NCBI GenBank assembly: GCA_013388855.1
Contig: JACAEM010000008.1
Location: 62,001-126,000, forward strand
From: Chloroflexota bacterium
GTDB taxonomy: Bacteria; Chloroflexota; Anaerolineae; Anaerolineales; Villigracilaceae
Length of the DNA stretch: 64,000 nucleotides
Direction: 5' to 3'
Positions 8,964 through 18,447 of this stretch are shown here, in pieces. Numbering within the stretch: position 1 is the first letter of the stretch; every line of letters begins with the position of its first letter. The notes beneath the pieces were generated by a model. It saw nothing but the letters and a program-made list of their open reading frames with translations. It was not told where the DNA came from and made no database searches. A program made the position numbers and the translations under genes.

Positions 8964-9973
8964 AAACGCTTGTGTACATTGACCACTTCAAAGGCGAAAT
9001 CCAGCCTGCTTCGTGGGAGGCGTTGGGGTTGGCCAAATCGCTCGGTACGGCAAGCGCAATTGTGTTCGGCTCCGGTGTGGATGCGGTTGTGAAGGCCGCA
9101 TTTGAATATGGCGCCGACGAAGTCTTCGTCGCGGATGATGCCGCGCTGGCAGATTACCGCTCCGAACCATATGCCGCCACTCTTTCGGCGCTCGCTTCTT
9201 CCCAAAGCCCGGACTTGATCCTGTTCCCCACAACGGCTCGAACCCGTGAGCTTTCCGCCATGTCCGCCGTGGATTTGAATACCGGCGTGTTGACCGATAT
9301 TTCCGCGCTCGAAGTCAGTGGTGAGCAGTTGATCGCGACCCGTCCGATCTACGAAGGCAAAGTACTGGAGAAGACTGTTTGCTCCAGCAAGCCTGTGATG
9401 GCAACCATTCGCGGACGTGCCTTTCCCAAGCCCGAAGCCGATGCAAGCAGATCAGGAACTGCCACCAAGGTGGAAGTCAAAGCCGAGACGTTGACCGTCG
9501 TCGAAGGGTATTCTGCTTCAGAAAGCGCCGTGAACCTGGGCGACGCGGGCGTCATCGTCTCAGGTGGTCGCGGCGTCTCGAACAACCCGGCGCTGGTCCC
9601 GCCTGCCGGTCTCGACGATAAGCAAGCCGAGATCTGGCGCGCGCAACAGGGCTTTGCGCTCATCACGGAACTCGCCAACGTGCTCGGTGGTGCAGTAGGC
9701 GCTTCCCGCGCCGCGGTCGATGGCGGATATATTCCATATTCCCATCAGGTCGGGCAGACCGGCAAGGTCGTTACCCCGGACTTATACATCGCCTGCGGCA
9801 TCTCCGGCGCAATCCAGCATCTGGTCGGGATGCGCAATGCCAAGGTGATCGTGGCAATCAACAAGGATGCGGATGCGCCCATCTTCAAGCAGGCACGCTA
9901 CGGCGTGGTGGGTGACCTGTTCCAGATCGTCCCTGCATTGACGGCGGCGTTCAAGAAAAAGCTGGGGAAATGA
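8960..9973 (+). CDS. etfA: Electron transfer flavoprotein alpha subunit
   Basis: ETF alpha holds the FAD that receives electrons from dehydrogenases. The C-terminal FAD domain is evident: [52 protein letters not shown] and [14 protein letters not shown]. Length (337) is normal. It is coupled to etfB by a 4-base overlap. With the acyl-CoA dehydrogenase 1.6 kb upstream this forms a plausible beta-oxidation electron branch. A strong terminator follows. Confidence 0.96.
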   Translation: MKTLVYIDHFKGEIQPASWEALGLAKSLGTASAIVFGSGVDAVVKAAFEYGADEVFVADDAALADYRSEPYAATLSALASSQSPDLILFPTTARTRELSAMSAVDLNTGVLTDISALEVSGEQLIATRPIYEGKVLEKTVCSSKPVMATIRGRAFPKPEADASRSGTATKVEVKAETLTVVEGYSASESAVNLGDAGVIVSGGRGVSNNPALVPPAGLDDKQAEIWRAQQGFALITELANVLGGAVGASRAAVDGGYIPYSHQVGQTGKVVTPDLYIACGISGAIQHLVGMRNAKVIVAINKDADAPIFKQARYGVVGDLFQIVPALTAAFKKKLGK

Positions 9974-10024
9974 CCCCCATCCTTTTCCTTCCCCAAATTT
10001 TTGTGAAAAATGGGGGAAGGGGCT

Positions 10025-10054
10025 GACCTCCGAGTTGTCTCGGAGGTCTTTTTT
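10025..10054 (+). terminator. Intrinsic terminator of etfBA
   Basis: A perfect 10-bp stem GACCTCCGAG/CTCGGAGGTC with loop TTGT is followed by six T. A second weaker stem (CCTTCCCC with GGGGGAAGG) lies just upstream at about 9988-10020. Confidence 0.92.
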
Positions 10055-10092
10055 ATCTTTCGGAACAAGAATCTTGCCGGGGTATCCCAATC

Positions 10093-10132
10093 AAAAGACT
10101 CAGAGAACGGGCCGGCGTGCCCATTCTCTGAG
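10093..10132 (-). terminator. Intrinsic terminator of the DUF5666-like gene
   Basis: CTCAGAGAACGGG pairs with CCCATTCTCTGAG (one mismatch) and is followed on the minus strand by TCTTTTGATTG, 18 bases past the stop of the gene at 10150. Confidence 0.75.
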
Positions 10133-10149
10133 TAGTGGGAAAATTCATG

Positions 10150-10521
10150 CTACCGGAAGTGAATTAATTGAGCGCCGATCGTAACCCGCTTTGCCGTCCA
10201 AACCTGATTCGCGACCGTCCCGTTCAAACTGACTGCATCACCCACTTTCAAATCCGTAAAAGTGATCGGCGTGACCACGGTCCCATTCTTCAGCAGGAAG
10301 CGCGTGGAGCCGGCGACCGTCACGTTCAATTCCTTGCCAAGATAGGGTCTGACCAATTTATTCCCGGCAAGCACCTGGACTGTTATGGTTCCGTCACCGA
10401 TCGCGGTTATCTTTCCGGAAAACGCAAATGTCCCACGCGGACCCGGTCCAGCAGCCATCACGGGGGATGCGCTGGCAAAGAACAATCCCAACACCAACAT
10501 AACCAAAATCCATCGTTTCAT
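10150..10521 (-). CDS. Secreted DUF5666-like protein
   Basis: A 123-residue exported protein. Residues 1-23 form a signal peptide ending at a likely cleavage site PVMA-A. The mature part resembles an OB-like DUF5666 domain: SGKITAIGDGTITVQV, then a nucleic-acid-free beta-barrel pattern ending DLKVGDAVSLNGTV. Members are widespread in environmental bacteria and have no assigned function. It stands alone, transcribed divergently from the TadG-like gene. Confidence 0.75.
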   Translation of the reverse strand: MKRWILVMLVLGLFFASASPVMAAGPGPRGTFAFSGKITAIGDGTITVQVLAGNKLVRPYLGKELNVTVAGSTRFLLKNGTVVTPITFTDLKVGDAVSLNGTVANQVWTAKRVTIGAQLIHFR

Positions 10522-10743
10522 AGCTCATCTCCTTTACGAGTTACATACTCACCCATTAGGACGAATCTCTGCATCAGCAGATACTGCATTTTTTCAGGTC
10601 TAGGAAGAAATTGATAAATCGCATCCAAAAAGAATGAGCTGTCAATTTAATTAGGTCAATATCTGGGTCTCCAATAAGACGTCGTAAGGGATGAATCGCA
10701 AAAGGCTCATCTCATTTTTCGACCTCAAGCACAAGGAGACCCA

Positions 10744-11952
10744 ATGAAAAGAAAGATTCTGCGTGAAAAAGGACAGGCATTGATCCTTATTGCCCTGGCA
10801 ATCGTAGGGCTGACAGGTTTTACCGCCCTGGCTGTAGATGGTGGAGCGGCGCTTTCAGACCGCCGCCATGCCCAGAACACAGCTGATGCCGCTGCTTATT
10901 CCGCGGCGCTCGCCAAGATACAAGGGAAAGATTGGGTTGCATCGGGGCTATCCCAGGCAAAGATCAATGGATATGAAAATGATGGTCAAACGAACATTGT
11001 CCATGTGCACTGCCCTCCGGAAAATGGACAATACACCGGCAACCAGGAATACGTGGAAGTGATCATCGAATCGAACGTCCAAACCACGTTCGGTCGCGTA
11101 CTTGGGGTTAATCAGGTCCACAACCAGGTGCAGGCTGTCATCCATGCAAGCACCGCTAAAACGGCGCCTTTGTACTCAGGCGCGGCGATGGTGGCGTTGA
11201 AATCGAACGGGCGTGGAGCTTTCCGTTCACACGGGACCAATTCCACTTCCATTGTCGGAAGCGGGATTTTCGTCAATTCGAATGATGACTGCGCCTTCGA
11301 ACAGGTTGGTAACAGCACGATCGATACGCCTTCAGGCATCCAGATCGTAGGAGGCGCCTGTCTGCATGGCTCCGTTACCCCCGCGAATTCGATCACTTCC
11401 GGCGCCACTCTGGTCCCATATCCGCCCGCCAATCTGCCGCCAGAGCCCACCTGCACACAGAACGCCATCCAAAACGACGATACGCTCTCGCCCGGGAACT
11501 GGTCTGGGAATTTTCCCCCGAGGGGTGTAATGTATCTGCAACCGGGAATCTATTGCGTGGATGGAATGTTCATGGTCAACGCGCATGACACCTTGATCGG
11601 CAATAACGTGCTCATTTACATGCGCTCCGGGAACGTCCACTGGGACGGCAATGCCCAGATCAATTTGACGGCGCCTCTTTCCGGACCCTATGCCGGGCTG
11701 CTGATCTATATGCCAATGAGCAACGACGAGGGGATGATCATCAACGGCAACTCCGATTCGAGCTTCGTTGGCACATTTCTTGCGCCTGCCTCCGACATCC
11801 AGATCAATGGGACATCCGGGAGCGAAGGGTATCACAGTCAAGTCATCGGGTACACCATCGACCTGATCGGTACCGCCGACCTGTTGATCGAATACAACCA
11901 AAACGAGAACCTGCTCGTGAATTTCCCCCCAACGCTTGAATTGGTTGAATAA
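10744..11952 (+). CDS. TadG-like pilus-associated protein
   Basis: The N-terminus carries the prepilin-like TadG/TadE signature: a basic leader (MKRKILREKGQ), then a hydrophobic helix ALILIALAIVGLTGFTALAVDGG cut into the periplasm, followed by DRRHAQNTADAAAYSAAL. About 300 residues of extracellular beta-rich sequence follow, with four or more cysteines and a right-handed repeat-like texture. Such proteins act with tight-adherence pili or as surface polymers. No other tad gene is in the window, so it may be an orphan. AAGGAGA precedes the start; a terminator follows. Confidence 0.8.
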   Translation: MKRKILREKGQALILIALAIVGLTGFTALAVDGGAALSDRRHAQNTADAAAYSAALAKIQGKDWVASGLSQAKINGYENDGQTNIVHVHCPPENGQYTGNQEYVEVIIESNVQTTFGRVLGVNQVHNQVQAVIHASTAKTAPLYSGAAMVALKSNGRGAFRSHGTNSTSIVGSGIFVNSNDDCAFEQVGNSTIDTPSGIQIVGGACLHGSVTPANSITSGATLVPYPPANLPPEPTCTQNAIQNDDTLSPGNWSGNFPPRGVMYLQPGIYCVDGMFMVNAHDTLIGNNVLIYMRSGNVHWDGNAQINLTAPLSGPYAGLLIYMPMSNDEGMIINGNSDSSFVGTFLAPASDIQINGTSGSEGYHSQVIGYTIDLIGTADLLIEYNQNENLLVNFPPTLELVE

Positions 11953-11984
11953 ATCCATACAACCCATTAATAGTTCTCGACAAA

Positions 11985-12018
11985 CAAGACCTCCGGGAAA
12001 AGTCACCCGGAGGTCTTG
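11985..12018 (+). terminator. Intrinsic terminator after the TadG-like gene
   Basis: A perfect 13-bp stem CAAGACCTCCGGG/CCCGGAGGTCTTG with an 8-base loop; the downstream T tract is weak (TAATTTG). Confidence 0.78.
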
Positions 12019-12071
12019 TAATTTGTTGAATATAATAACAGGTACTTTCAAAGTCATCAACGGAAGCAGAT

Positions 12072-13103
12072 ATGAAACAATACAATCTCGGCATCATTGG
12101 CGCAGGCATGTACGGCAAGATCTTGATGCGTTTCTTCCAGCAGGATGAACGCGCGAACATTCTTTGGGTCAACAGCGCCAGCGAAGGGACAACCAAATCC
12201 GCGGCGGCAGAGTTCGGCGTGGAGAAATGGTCCACGGACTATCGCGACGTGCTGGCAGACCCCGCCGTGGATGCGGTGGTCATCGCCACACCTCCCTATC
12301 TGCATGCAGACCAACTGGAAGCGGCGCTCGCGGCAAAAAAGCATGTCCTATTGGAAAAGCCCATCGCCGAGTCACGCGAAAGCCTGGAGCGGATCGTCAA
12401 AGCCGTGGAAGCGGCGCCAAGCCTAAAGGTGCTGGAGGCGTCCTGCCGTCACACACGGTTGACGCGCAAATTCCAGTTCATCAAATCCATGATCGACAGC
12501 GGCAAGCTCGGTGATGTGTATCACATCCACCACAACACACTTTCGCGCGGAACTTTTATTGAATACAACCCGAACGGCGCCTGGGCGATGAACAAAAAAC
12601 TTGCTGCGGGCGGTCCATTTGCCGATCGAGGTGTATATGACCTGTCCTTCCACCTGGGTCTACTGAACGATGTGCCGCAGTTGAAGTCTATGCAGCGCTT
12701 CACCCGCAACGACCTGCGCGATATGAGCAAATGGGTTTCTTTCAGCGACGTGGAACAGCACGGTGCAGCATGGATGGAGTTCAACACGGGGCTCACATAT
12801 TATTATGAAAGTGGCGCTGGTGTTCATAACGAAACGCCCAATGAGACGCGCATCTACGGGACCAAAGGCGGTCTGCGCTTCCAGCATTTCAGTTGGGATT
12901 CGAACGAGATCGAATTCTTCACCACAGAAAATGGCGAGCCGCGTAAGGACACGTTTACCATCGATATGACCAAGGAACCCAATGACAGCCTTGCCATCAC
13001 AACGCACTTCCTGGATTATCTGGACGGCAAAGCAGAGCCGTTGATGACCGTTCCGCTGGCGGCAAAACACATGGAAATCCTGTTCAAGATCATGGACGGG
13101 TAA
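12072..13103 (+). CDS. Gfo/Idh/MocA family oxidoreductase
   Basis: An NAD(P)-dependent dehydrogenase of the sugar/inositol type. The N-terminal Rossmann fold has GIIGAGMYG at about residues 7-15, the conserved VVIATPPYLHADQ, and the catalytic lysine motif LLEKPIA at about 95-101. The C-terminal alpha/beta domain has GGPFADRGVYDLSFHLG, where the histidine and aspartate fit the family's substrate site. Length (343) is typical. The substrate cannot be inferred. The gene is monocistronic, with terminators on both sides. Confidence 0.88.
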   Translation: MKQYNLGIIGAGMYGKILMRFFQQDERANILWVNSASEGTTKSAAAEFGVEKWSTDYRDVLADPAVDAVVIATPPYLHADQLEAALAAKKHVLLEKPIAESRESLERIVKAVEAAPSLKVLEASCRHTRLTRKFQFIKSMIDSGKLGDVYHIHHNTLSRGTFIEYNPNGAWAMNKKLAAGGPFADRGVYDLSFHLGLLNDVPQLKSMQRFTRNDLRDMSKWVSFSDVEQHGAAWMEFNTGLTYYYESGAGVHNETPNETRIYGTKGGLRFQHFSWDSNEIEFFTTENGEPRKDTFTIDMTKEPNDSLAITTHFLDYLDGKAEPLMTVPLAAKHMEILFKIMDG

Positions 13104-13109
13104 TGAAAA

Positions 13110-13139
13110 CGTCCCGAAGGTTATTAAACCTTCGGGACG
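13110..13139 (+). terminator. Intrinsic terminator of the Gfo/Idh/MocA gene
   Basis: A perfect 13-bp stem CGTCCCGAAGGTT/AACCTTCGGGACG around loop ATTA. The core is the same as the stem at 2632-2663, so this terminator sequence has been re-used. Confidence 0.82.
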
Positions 13140-13169
13140 ATGATCATGGATGATTATAGCCACAGAAAT

Positions 13170-13204
13170 AAAAAAAACGCGCAGAACCAAAAGTTCTACG
13201 CGTT
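13170..13204 (-). terminator. Intrinsic terminator of the sigma factor gene
   Basis: On the minus strand AACGCGTAGAAC pairs with GTTCTGCGCGTT (one U-G pair) and ends in a run of seven or more T. Confidence 0.9.
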
Positions 13205-13223
13205 CGAACTCAAATCAAATTAA

Positions 13224-13853
13224 TCATGCATGGGCGAAAGCAGACATGTCCACCTGATACGCCACCGGAAGCAGCCCCTCAAACGAGCGAAGCGCTTTGC
13301 GGAGCTGCATGCGTGCACGTGCCAGGCGGCTCTTGACCGTTCCCACGGGAATACGCGCCGCCTGGGCGGCTTCCTCATACGACATTCCTTCGATATCCAC
13401 CAGGACGACAACGGTCCGATAATCGGGGATCAGACCTTGCAGGCAGCGCTGGATCGCGTTGCTCATTTCAGCGGACTCGGTCGCCTCTTGCGGACCCGCA
13501 GCCGGATCCCGCATCCAGAGCGGAGACTCAATCTCATCGCCTTCGCTATTGACCTGTTCCAGCGAGATGGCGGGTTGTCTCCTCCAGCGGCGCAGTTCAT
13601 CGTAACTGGCGTTGACCGTTACGCGCGCCAGCCAACTCTTAAACGAACCGCCGCGGAACGACCGGATGTTTTTGAACGCCTGGATCATGGCATTCTGCGT
13701 GGCATCATCGGCGGCAAATTCGTCATGCAGGATCCGCCAGGCGATGCGGTAGAGCATGTCCTGGTACTTCATCACAAGCATGTTGAACGCATCCACATCA
13801 CCGCGTTGCGCCGCTCGAATAAGCATGGTCTCGGTGTCTGGAGTATTCTTCAT
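13224..13853 (-). CDS. ECF-type RNA polymerase sigma factor
   Basis: A 209-residue sigma-70 family factor with only regions 2 and 4. Region 2 is visible at about 20-90 (MLYRIAWRILHDEFAADDATQNAMIQAF). Region 4 is at about 140-195 (YRTVVVLVDIEGMSYEEAAQAARIPVGTVKSRLARAR), ending in the helix-turn-helix. A longer, acidic linker lies between them. No anti-sigma gene is adjacent on the same strand. A TATCAT element lies six bases upstream of the ATG, with no Shine-Dalgarno, suggesting a leaderless mRNA. Confidence 0.92.
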   Translation of the reverse strand: MKNTPDTETMLIRAAQRGDVDAFNMLVMKYQDMLYRIAWRILHDEFAADDATQNAMIQAFKNIRSFRGGSFKSWLARVTVNASYDELRRWRRQPAISLEQVNSEGDEIESPLWMRDPAAGPQEATESAEMSNAIQRCLQGLIPDYRTVVVLVDIEGMSYEEAAQAARIPVGTVKSRLARARMQLRKALRSFEGLLPVAYQVDMSAFAHA

Positions 13854-13859
13854 ACATTG

Positions 13860-13865
13860 ATGATA
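13860..13865 (-). promoter_or_regulatory. Candidate -10 box giving a leaderless sigma-factor mRNA
   Basis: TATCAT on the minus strand ends six bases before the start codon, the spacing expected if transcription begins at the A of ATG. No clear -35 is seen. Confidence 0.35.
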
Positions 13866-13955
13866 CCCCCCCGCTGTTACGGGCTTGTCGCAGAGATGTC
13901 ACAGTTTTGTAACACCCGAAAGCCCCCTGCCTCTTCCCAAATGGGAGAGAAAAAT

Positions 13956-14960
13956 TTACCTTCTGGGCAAACGTAGTGTGAAAACCGTCCCCCGTGGTTC
14001 AGCTTGACTCGAACGCACCCCTACTCCACCGCCATGCAACACGGCTATACGATGGACAAGCGCCAGCCCCAAACCGCTCCCGTCTGTACCTCGGGCATTG
14101 GAACCGCGATATAACTCCTCGAAGATTTTGGAGACATCCTCGGGCGGGATTCCCACACCCGAATCCGCCACCTCGATCAGGATGGAACGACCATCCTCCA
14201 GAGCGCGGACCTCGATCGAATCCTCTGCAGACGTGAACTTGAGCGCGTTCTCAACGAGGTTGTACACCGCCAGGACTAGCAGAACTCGGTCTCCCGTCAC
14301 CATGGGAAACGGAGAGGGAATCTTCGGGATGAGCAAAGTGACGTTGCGACCTTCATAAGCCGGGATGGTGCGTGCAGCGGTCACCACATCGTCCAGCAAT
14401 TCCGGTACATTGACCGGGAAACGCTCGATGGAACGTTCTTCGAGGTCCGAAAGTTTACGCAGGTCGGTCAGCAGGCGCGTCAGTCGCTCGACCGCACGAT
14501 TCGCATTTCCCACAGCACGGGCGCGCTCATCTCCCGTCTTTGACTCTTGGAAATTGACCAGCGCGGCGCGCAAACCCGTGAGCGGATTCTTGATCTCATG
14601 GTCGAGCCTGCGCAAAAAGTGACGACGCTTCTGTGCCGCGTCCTGCACATAATCGGCATACAAGGATTGGGCTTCCCAGACCCGCCGCCTGTCCCAATAA
14701 TAGATCCCCAAACCGATCAGGGTGGCAAAAAAACCAAATAGGAATGCAAAGACTCCCGGTGCGCGAAGCGTCACACCCAGTACAAAGGCGGCTATGCCAA
14801 AGTCCACGCTGGAGAGGATCGGGGAGGCAGTCGGAAAAAATATTTGAACAATTGCGAAGAGAATCATCCCCACCAAAAATGGCAAAAGCGACCAAAGAAG
14901 CAATACCTTCCATTTGTTTCTGAGCATACAGTTCTTAACCCTCTCCGTGTACTTGTGCAA
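13956..14960 (-). CDS. Membrane sensor histidine kinase
   Basis: Two-component sensor. Three hydrophobic segments occupy about residues 17-90, with little extracytoplasmic loop, so it may sense a membrane signal. The HisKA box RLDHEIKNPLTG has the phospho-acceptor H121. N, G1 and G2 boxes follow (NLVENALKF, DSGVGIPPED, GSGLGLALV). The start at 14960 overlaps the response-regulator gene by 26 bases; an internal ATG (M12, 14927) would start just after that gene's stop, so the first residues are uncertain. Confidence 0.93.
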   Translation of the reverse strand: MHKYTERVKNCMLRNKWKVLLLWSLLPFLVGMILFAIVQIFFPTASPILSSVDFGIAAFVLGVTLRAPGVFAFLFGFFATLIGLGIYYWDRRRVWEAQSLYADYVQDAAQKRRHFLRRLDHEIKNPLTGLRAALVNFQESKTGDERARAVGNANRAVERLTRLLTDLRKLSDLEERSIERFPVNVPELLDDVVTAARTIPAYEGRNVTLLIPKIPSPFPMVTGDRVLLVLAVYNLVENALKFTSAEDSIEVRALEDGRSILIEVADSGVGIPPEDVSKIFEELYRGSNARGTDGSGLGLALVHRIAVLHGGGVGVRSSQAEPRGTVFTLRLPRR

Positions 14961-15654
14961 TGAAACGATATCCCTCGCCGGGGATGGTTTCGATGAAACG
15001 CGGCTCGGTCGGGTCGTCGTTCAGGGCGCGGCGGAGTTCCGCCATGCGTGTGTCCACGGTACGCGTGCCCGCCGGGTATTCCCAACCCCAGACCACCTCC
15101 AGCAAACGTTCACGGGTTACGGCTTCATCGGGATGTGTCATCAGATATTCGAGCACGGATAACGCTTTTGGGGTCATATCGAGCGCCTTGCCTGCGAGCG
15201 TCACGCGCCGGGCGCGGCGGTCAAGCGAGAGATCGTTCGCGGTCAGCAGCCATGCCGAGGTGAGGGAGCGTCCGCCGGGGCGCGCCCGCCGCAGTACAGC
15301 CCGGATGCGCGCCAATAGTTCGTGTGGGTCGAACGGCTTGTTGAGGTAATCGTCCGCGCCCTCTTCGAGAGCCAGCGCGCGTTCGGAGGCTTCGCCCACC
15401 TGCGTCAGCAGGATGGTCGGCGTCCAAACATTGGAACGGCGGAGCCGCCTTAGGACCTCGCGCCCGTCCATGCGCGGCATGAGTACATCGAGGATAATCA
15501 GTTCGGGATGATGTGCCTGCGCTTTTTCCAGTGCATTGGCACCATCCGAGACGACCAGCACATGAAAACCAGCGCGTTCCAAAAAGGGTGCGAGGCTGTC
15601 CGCAATGGTGGGATCGTCGTCGGCGAGAAGGATGGTGGGTCTATCGAGGGGCAT
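14935..15654 (-). CDS. OmpR/PhoB-type response regulator
   Basis: Receiver domain at about 1-120 with acidic pocket D12-D14, phospho-acceptor D56 in LIILDVLMPRMDG, T84 and K106 (YLNKPF). A winged-helix DNA-binding domain lies at about 140-235 (RLLEVVWGWEYPAGTRTVDTRMAELR, GYRFIA). It is promoter-proximal and overlaps the kinase gene, so the pair is co-translated. Target genes are not evident. Confidence 0.95.
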   Translation of the reverse strand: MPLDRPTILLADDDPTIADSLAPFLERAGFHVLVVSDGANALEKAQAHHPELIILDVLMPRMDGREVLRRLRRSNVWTPTILLTQVGEASERALALEEGADDYLNKPFDPHELLARIRAVLRRARPGGRSLTSAWLLTANDLSLDRRARRVTLAGKALDMTPKALSVLEYLMTHPDEAVTRERLLEVVWGWEYPAGTRTVDTRMAELRRALNDDPTEPRFIETIPGEGYRFIAQVHGEG

Positions 15655-15689
15655 CGGCTTGGGTCGTCAGTGTGAGAAAGAGACCGCTT

Positions 15690-15721
15690 GAAAAAGCCTG
15701 GTCGCACGGGACCAGGCTTTT
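15690..15721 (-). terminator. Intrinsic terminator of the larger NBR1-Ig gene
   Basis: AAAAGCCTGGTC pairs with GACCAGGCTTTT around loop GCACGG; the minus strand continues with T-rich sequence. It separates the surface protein gene from the response regulator. Confidence 0.88.
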
Positions 15722-15743
15722 CGTTCGTCAGAAGCGATGTGTC

Positions 15744-18245
15744 CTACTGGATCCAGGTGAAGGAGGACATGATCGTTGTGAAGACAGCGGATTCCGCTGC
15801 CTTATCAAAATTCGGAGGCGGGGTGGTGTAGACGCCGGGATTGGCGGAGTGCAGGATGAAGACCATGCTGATGCAGGCATTGTTCTTCGCGGCGGAATAG
15901 CCGACCCAGTCATAGATGTTACCCGCCGCAACCCCCTGCCCGGTCTCCTTCAGGAATTGGATGTTGTTGAGCGTGGCGTTCTCGGAGCCTGTGACATTTT
16001 CCATGTTTTTGACCTTGCACGGGGTGAGCCCCTCGGTGACGCTCACCTCGAGATATTTTTCAAGGAGCAGGGTGCCTGAGGCAATTGTCATGTTGACGCG
16101 TCCGGCAGTGTCTGATTGGTTTGCAATGGTCGCGCCGGTTGGGAGGGTGAATTTAAACCCGTATTTGGTGTTTTGATAAGTGGATGCGTTGGGTTGAGTC
16201 GTTGCAGTGGGCGTCGGCGAGATCGTGCCAGAAATCGGCGTGGGTGGTGTCGTGGAGCCGGGACGATAGACACGCGGAGCGACCCACAAGGCGCGGTCAC
16301 CGCTTGCCGTGCCAGCCGCCAGAACGGTGAGGATGAACTTCACATCCTTGCCAGCCAGCGCGCTCAGGTCAATATCGACAGAATAGTATTGACCTTCATA
16401 GCGTTCGAGGAAGGGTCCCCAGAATGTCTTGATGGGATCGGTGCCGGTCTGGTAATCGAGGCGGAAGGCAACGTAACAGTTCGTCGCGCCGCCTTCGCAG
16501 TTGATGACGGACTGGAAGCGGTCGCCACTTTGCACTTTGAACGGAGGATAAAAACCCTGAATGTACCCATTCTGGGTATTTTGCGGAAACGTGAGGATGC
16601 CGGGGCGGCTATCGGTCGCGCCCGTTTCGAGCTTGGGATTACTCACCTTAAGCACAAAACCCTTGGCATCGCCATCCGTACCCGGGCAGGGAAGTTGTCC
16701 TGCGCCGCTATACCATGTTCCCGCACAGGCATTGGAGAAGTCCAAAGCCGTCCCCGCAATGGGCGTAACGGTGGGACCGCCCGGAGTGACTGTCGCGGTC
16801 GGGGTCTTGGTCGGTCCGCCGGGTGTGACAGTTGGTCCTGAAACTTTGATGTCGACCCACCAGGGTTTGTTGCCCTGCGCGCCAAGCCCAAAGAACGCGC
16901 CATTGGCATTTTTGAACATCCAGTACCCGCGGTAGGAACCGGCTGTGGAAGGCGCGGTCATGTTAATGGAGATATCCACGGTCTCGCCCATCGCGACGCT
17001 CTTGGGGAAAGTGGCTGTGGCGGGCGCGCCCATCTGATCGCCGCTGAAGAAGGCGAGCTGGTAGGAGGTCGTCCATGCACAGGTACCGACGTTCTTCAAA
17101 CGCCAGGTCTTGGTGAACTGCGCGCCGGGCTGCATGACGGTCCCATCAGGGATACTTACATCCTTGACAAACTGAACTTTATCGCAGGAGGAAGGTGGTA
17201 CGGTTACGGTGACAGGTCCGGGTGTCTTGCTTGGGGTTGCCGTGGGAGGCGTGCCGGTCACAGTCGGAGGAGGAGGCACGATTCCTTTGCGGGTAATAAT
17301 CGGGTTCCCCCATAGGGCACGGTCACCAGCGGGCGAGCCGTACGCAGAAATGTAGAGGATAAACCTGACTTCCTGTCCGGATAGCGGAGCCAGGCTGATG
17401 TTGGCGTTGTAAGTCAGACCTTCGAATTTCTCACGGAAGGTCCAGAAGGTCTTAATCGAACCGCCGACTTCGTAATCGAGACGGTAGGCGACGTAACAGG
17501 TCGTTGCGCCGGATTCGCATCCAATCGTTGCCTGGAAACTGTCTCCGCCCTCGACTTTGAAGGCGGGATACCGTGCCTGGATAAACCCATTGGTGATATT
17601 CTGTGGGACGAAGAGCAGACCCGGCTTGGAGGATTCCACGCCGCTTTCGAACTTCGGTTTGTCCTTTACAAGAGCAAAACCTTTTGCATCGCCTTCGGCG
17701 CCGGGAAAGGAGAGTCCGCCCGCGCCGCTCGACCAGGTTGCATCCTTTGCACTCGCAGTGAAGTCGTAGACAATGCTTCCACCGGGAGCCGAGCTGGTGA
17801 CGTTGATCTCGACCCACCACGATTTATTGGCTGCTGCTCCGATGCCAAACAAGGTACCGGAGGCGTTCTTGAACTTCCAATAACCGATGTAACGTCCGGC
17901 GTTGGCTGGAGCGGTCATGTCCACAGTCAGATCGACGGTTTGACCCGGGGCAACGTTCGATGGAAACGCAATCGAAGAAGGCGCACCCATCTTTTCACCA
18001 GAATCGAAAACAAGTGAGTAGGAGGTCGTCCACGTGCAGGTACCGATATTCTTCAGACGCCAAGTTTTCTTGAACGCGGTCCCCGGCTCAAAGCGAGTCC
18101 CGTCCGGAACGGTCACGTCCGCGATAAATTGGGCGGCATCGCAAGTTGCCGCAGAGGCATTTGACGGGAATGCCGCCGCAGGTATTAGGGAAATGACCAA
18201 CGCTATGATGAGTGAAAGTGATGCAAATTTAAGTCGGGCTGCCAT
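15744..18245 (-). CDS. Secreted multidomain protein with two NBR1-type Ig-like domains
   Basis: The ATG at 18245 follows AGGAGAC and opens a signal peptide (residues 1-32, ending NASA), so it is preferred to the upstream start. Of 833 residues, two NBR1-like Ig domains (about 33-150 and 350-465) share the patterns FxxDVTxPDGT, KTWRLKNxGTCxW and VAPGQTVD. Each is followed by a cysteine-containing beta-sandwich domain (about 155-315 and 500-660) with DGDAKGF, SRPGxLxxPQN and GDRALW, and Pro/Thr linkers join them. A C-terminal domain (about 690-833) starts YxNTKYGFKFTLP. It is probably surface-exposed and binds a carbohydrate or protein. A shorter paralogue is adjacent. Confidence 0.82.
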   Translation of the reverse strand: MAARLKFASLSLIIALVISLIPAAAFPSNASAATCDAAQFIADVTVPDGTRFEPGTAFKKTWRLKNIGTCTWTTSYSLVFDSGEKMGAPSSIAFPSNVAPGQTVDLTVDMTAPANAGRYIGYWKFKNASGTLFGIGAAANKSWWVEINVTSSAPGGSIVYDFTASAKDATWSSGAGGLSFPGAEGDAKGFALVKDKPKFESGVESSKPGLLFVPQNITNGFIQARYPAFKVEGGDSFQATIGCESGATTCYVAYRLDYEVGGSIKTFWTFREKFEGLTYNANISLAPLSGQEVRFILYISAYGSPAGDRALWGNPIITRKGIVPPPPTVTGTPPTATPSKTPGPVTVTVPPSSCDKVQFVKDVSIPDGTVMQPGAQFTKTWRLKNVGTCAWTTSYQLAFFSGDQMGAPATATFPKSVAMGETVDISINMTAPSTAGSYRGYWMFKNANGAFFGLGAQGNKPWWVDIKVSGPTVTPGGPTKTPTATVTPGGPTVTPIAGTALDFSNACAGTWYSGAGQLPCPGTDGDAKGFVLKVSNPKLETGATDSRPGILTFPQNTQNGYIQGFYPPFKVQSGDRFQSVINCEGGATNCYVAFRLDYQTGTDPIKTFWGPFLERYEGQYYSVDIDLSALAGKDVKFILTVLAAGTASGDRALWVAPRVYRPGSTTPPTPISGTISPTPTATTQPNASTYQNTKYGFKFTLPTGATIANQSDTAGRVNMTIASGTLLLEKYLEVSVTEGLTPCKVKNMENVTGSENATLNNIQFLKETGQGVAAGNIYDWVGYSAAKNNACISMVFILHSANPGVYTTPPPNFDKAAESAVFTTIMSSFTWIQ

Positions 18246-18377
18246 TGTCTCCTCCGAAAATGAACCTTTTACACGCCATGATAGACGTATTTTGATGCAA
18301 AAGCGTTCCAATGCTCAATCATAGCGCATAGACGGAATTCATACAACACCCAATTTGTACTTTTCACGTTTTTTTTC

Positions 18378-18413
18378 AAAAAATGGAGGCGCCAGGACAT
18401 CCCAACGCCTCCA
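18378..18413 (-). terminator. Intrinsic terminator of the smaller NBR1-Ig gene
   Basis: On the minus strand TGGAGGCG pairs with CGCCTCCA around a 14-base loop and is followed by TTTTTTGAAAAAAAAC. Confidence 0.78.
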
Positions 18414-18447
18414 TTTCTCATCCGTCACGGTGTAAACGACCCAATAT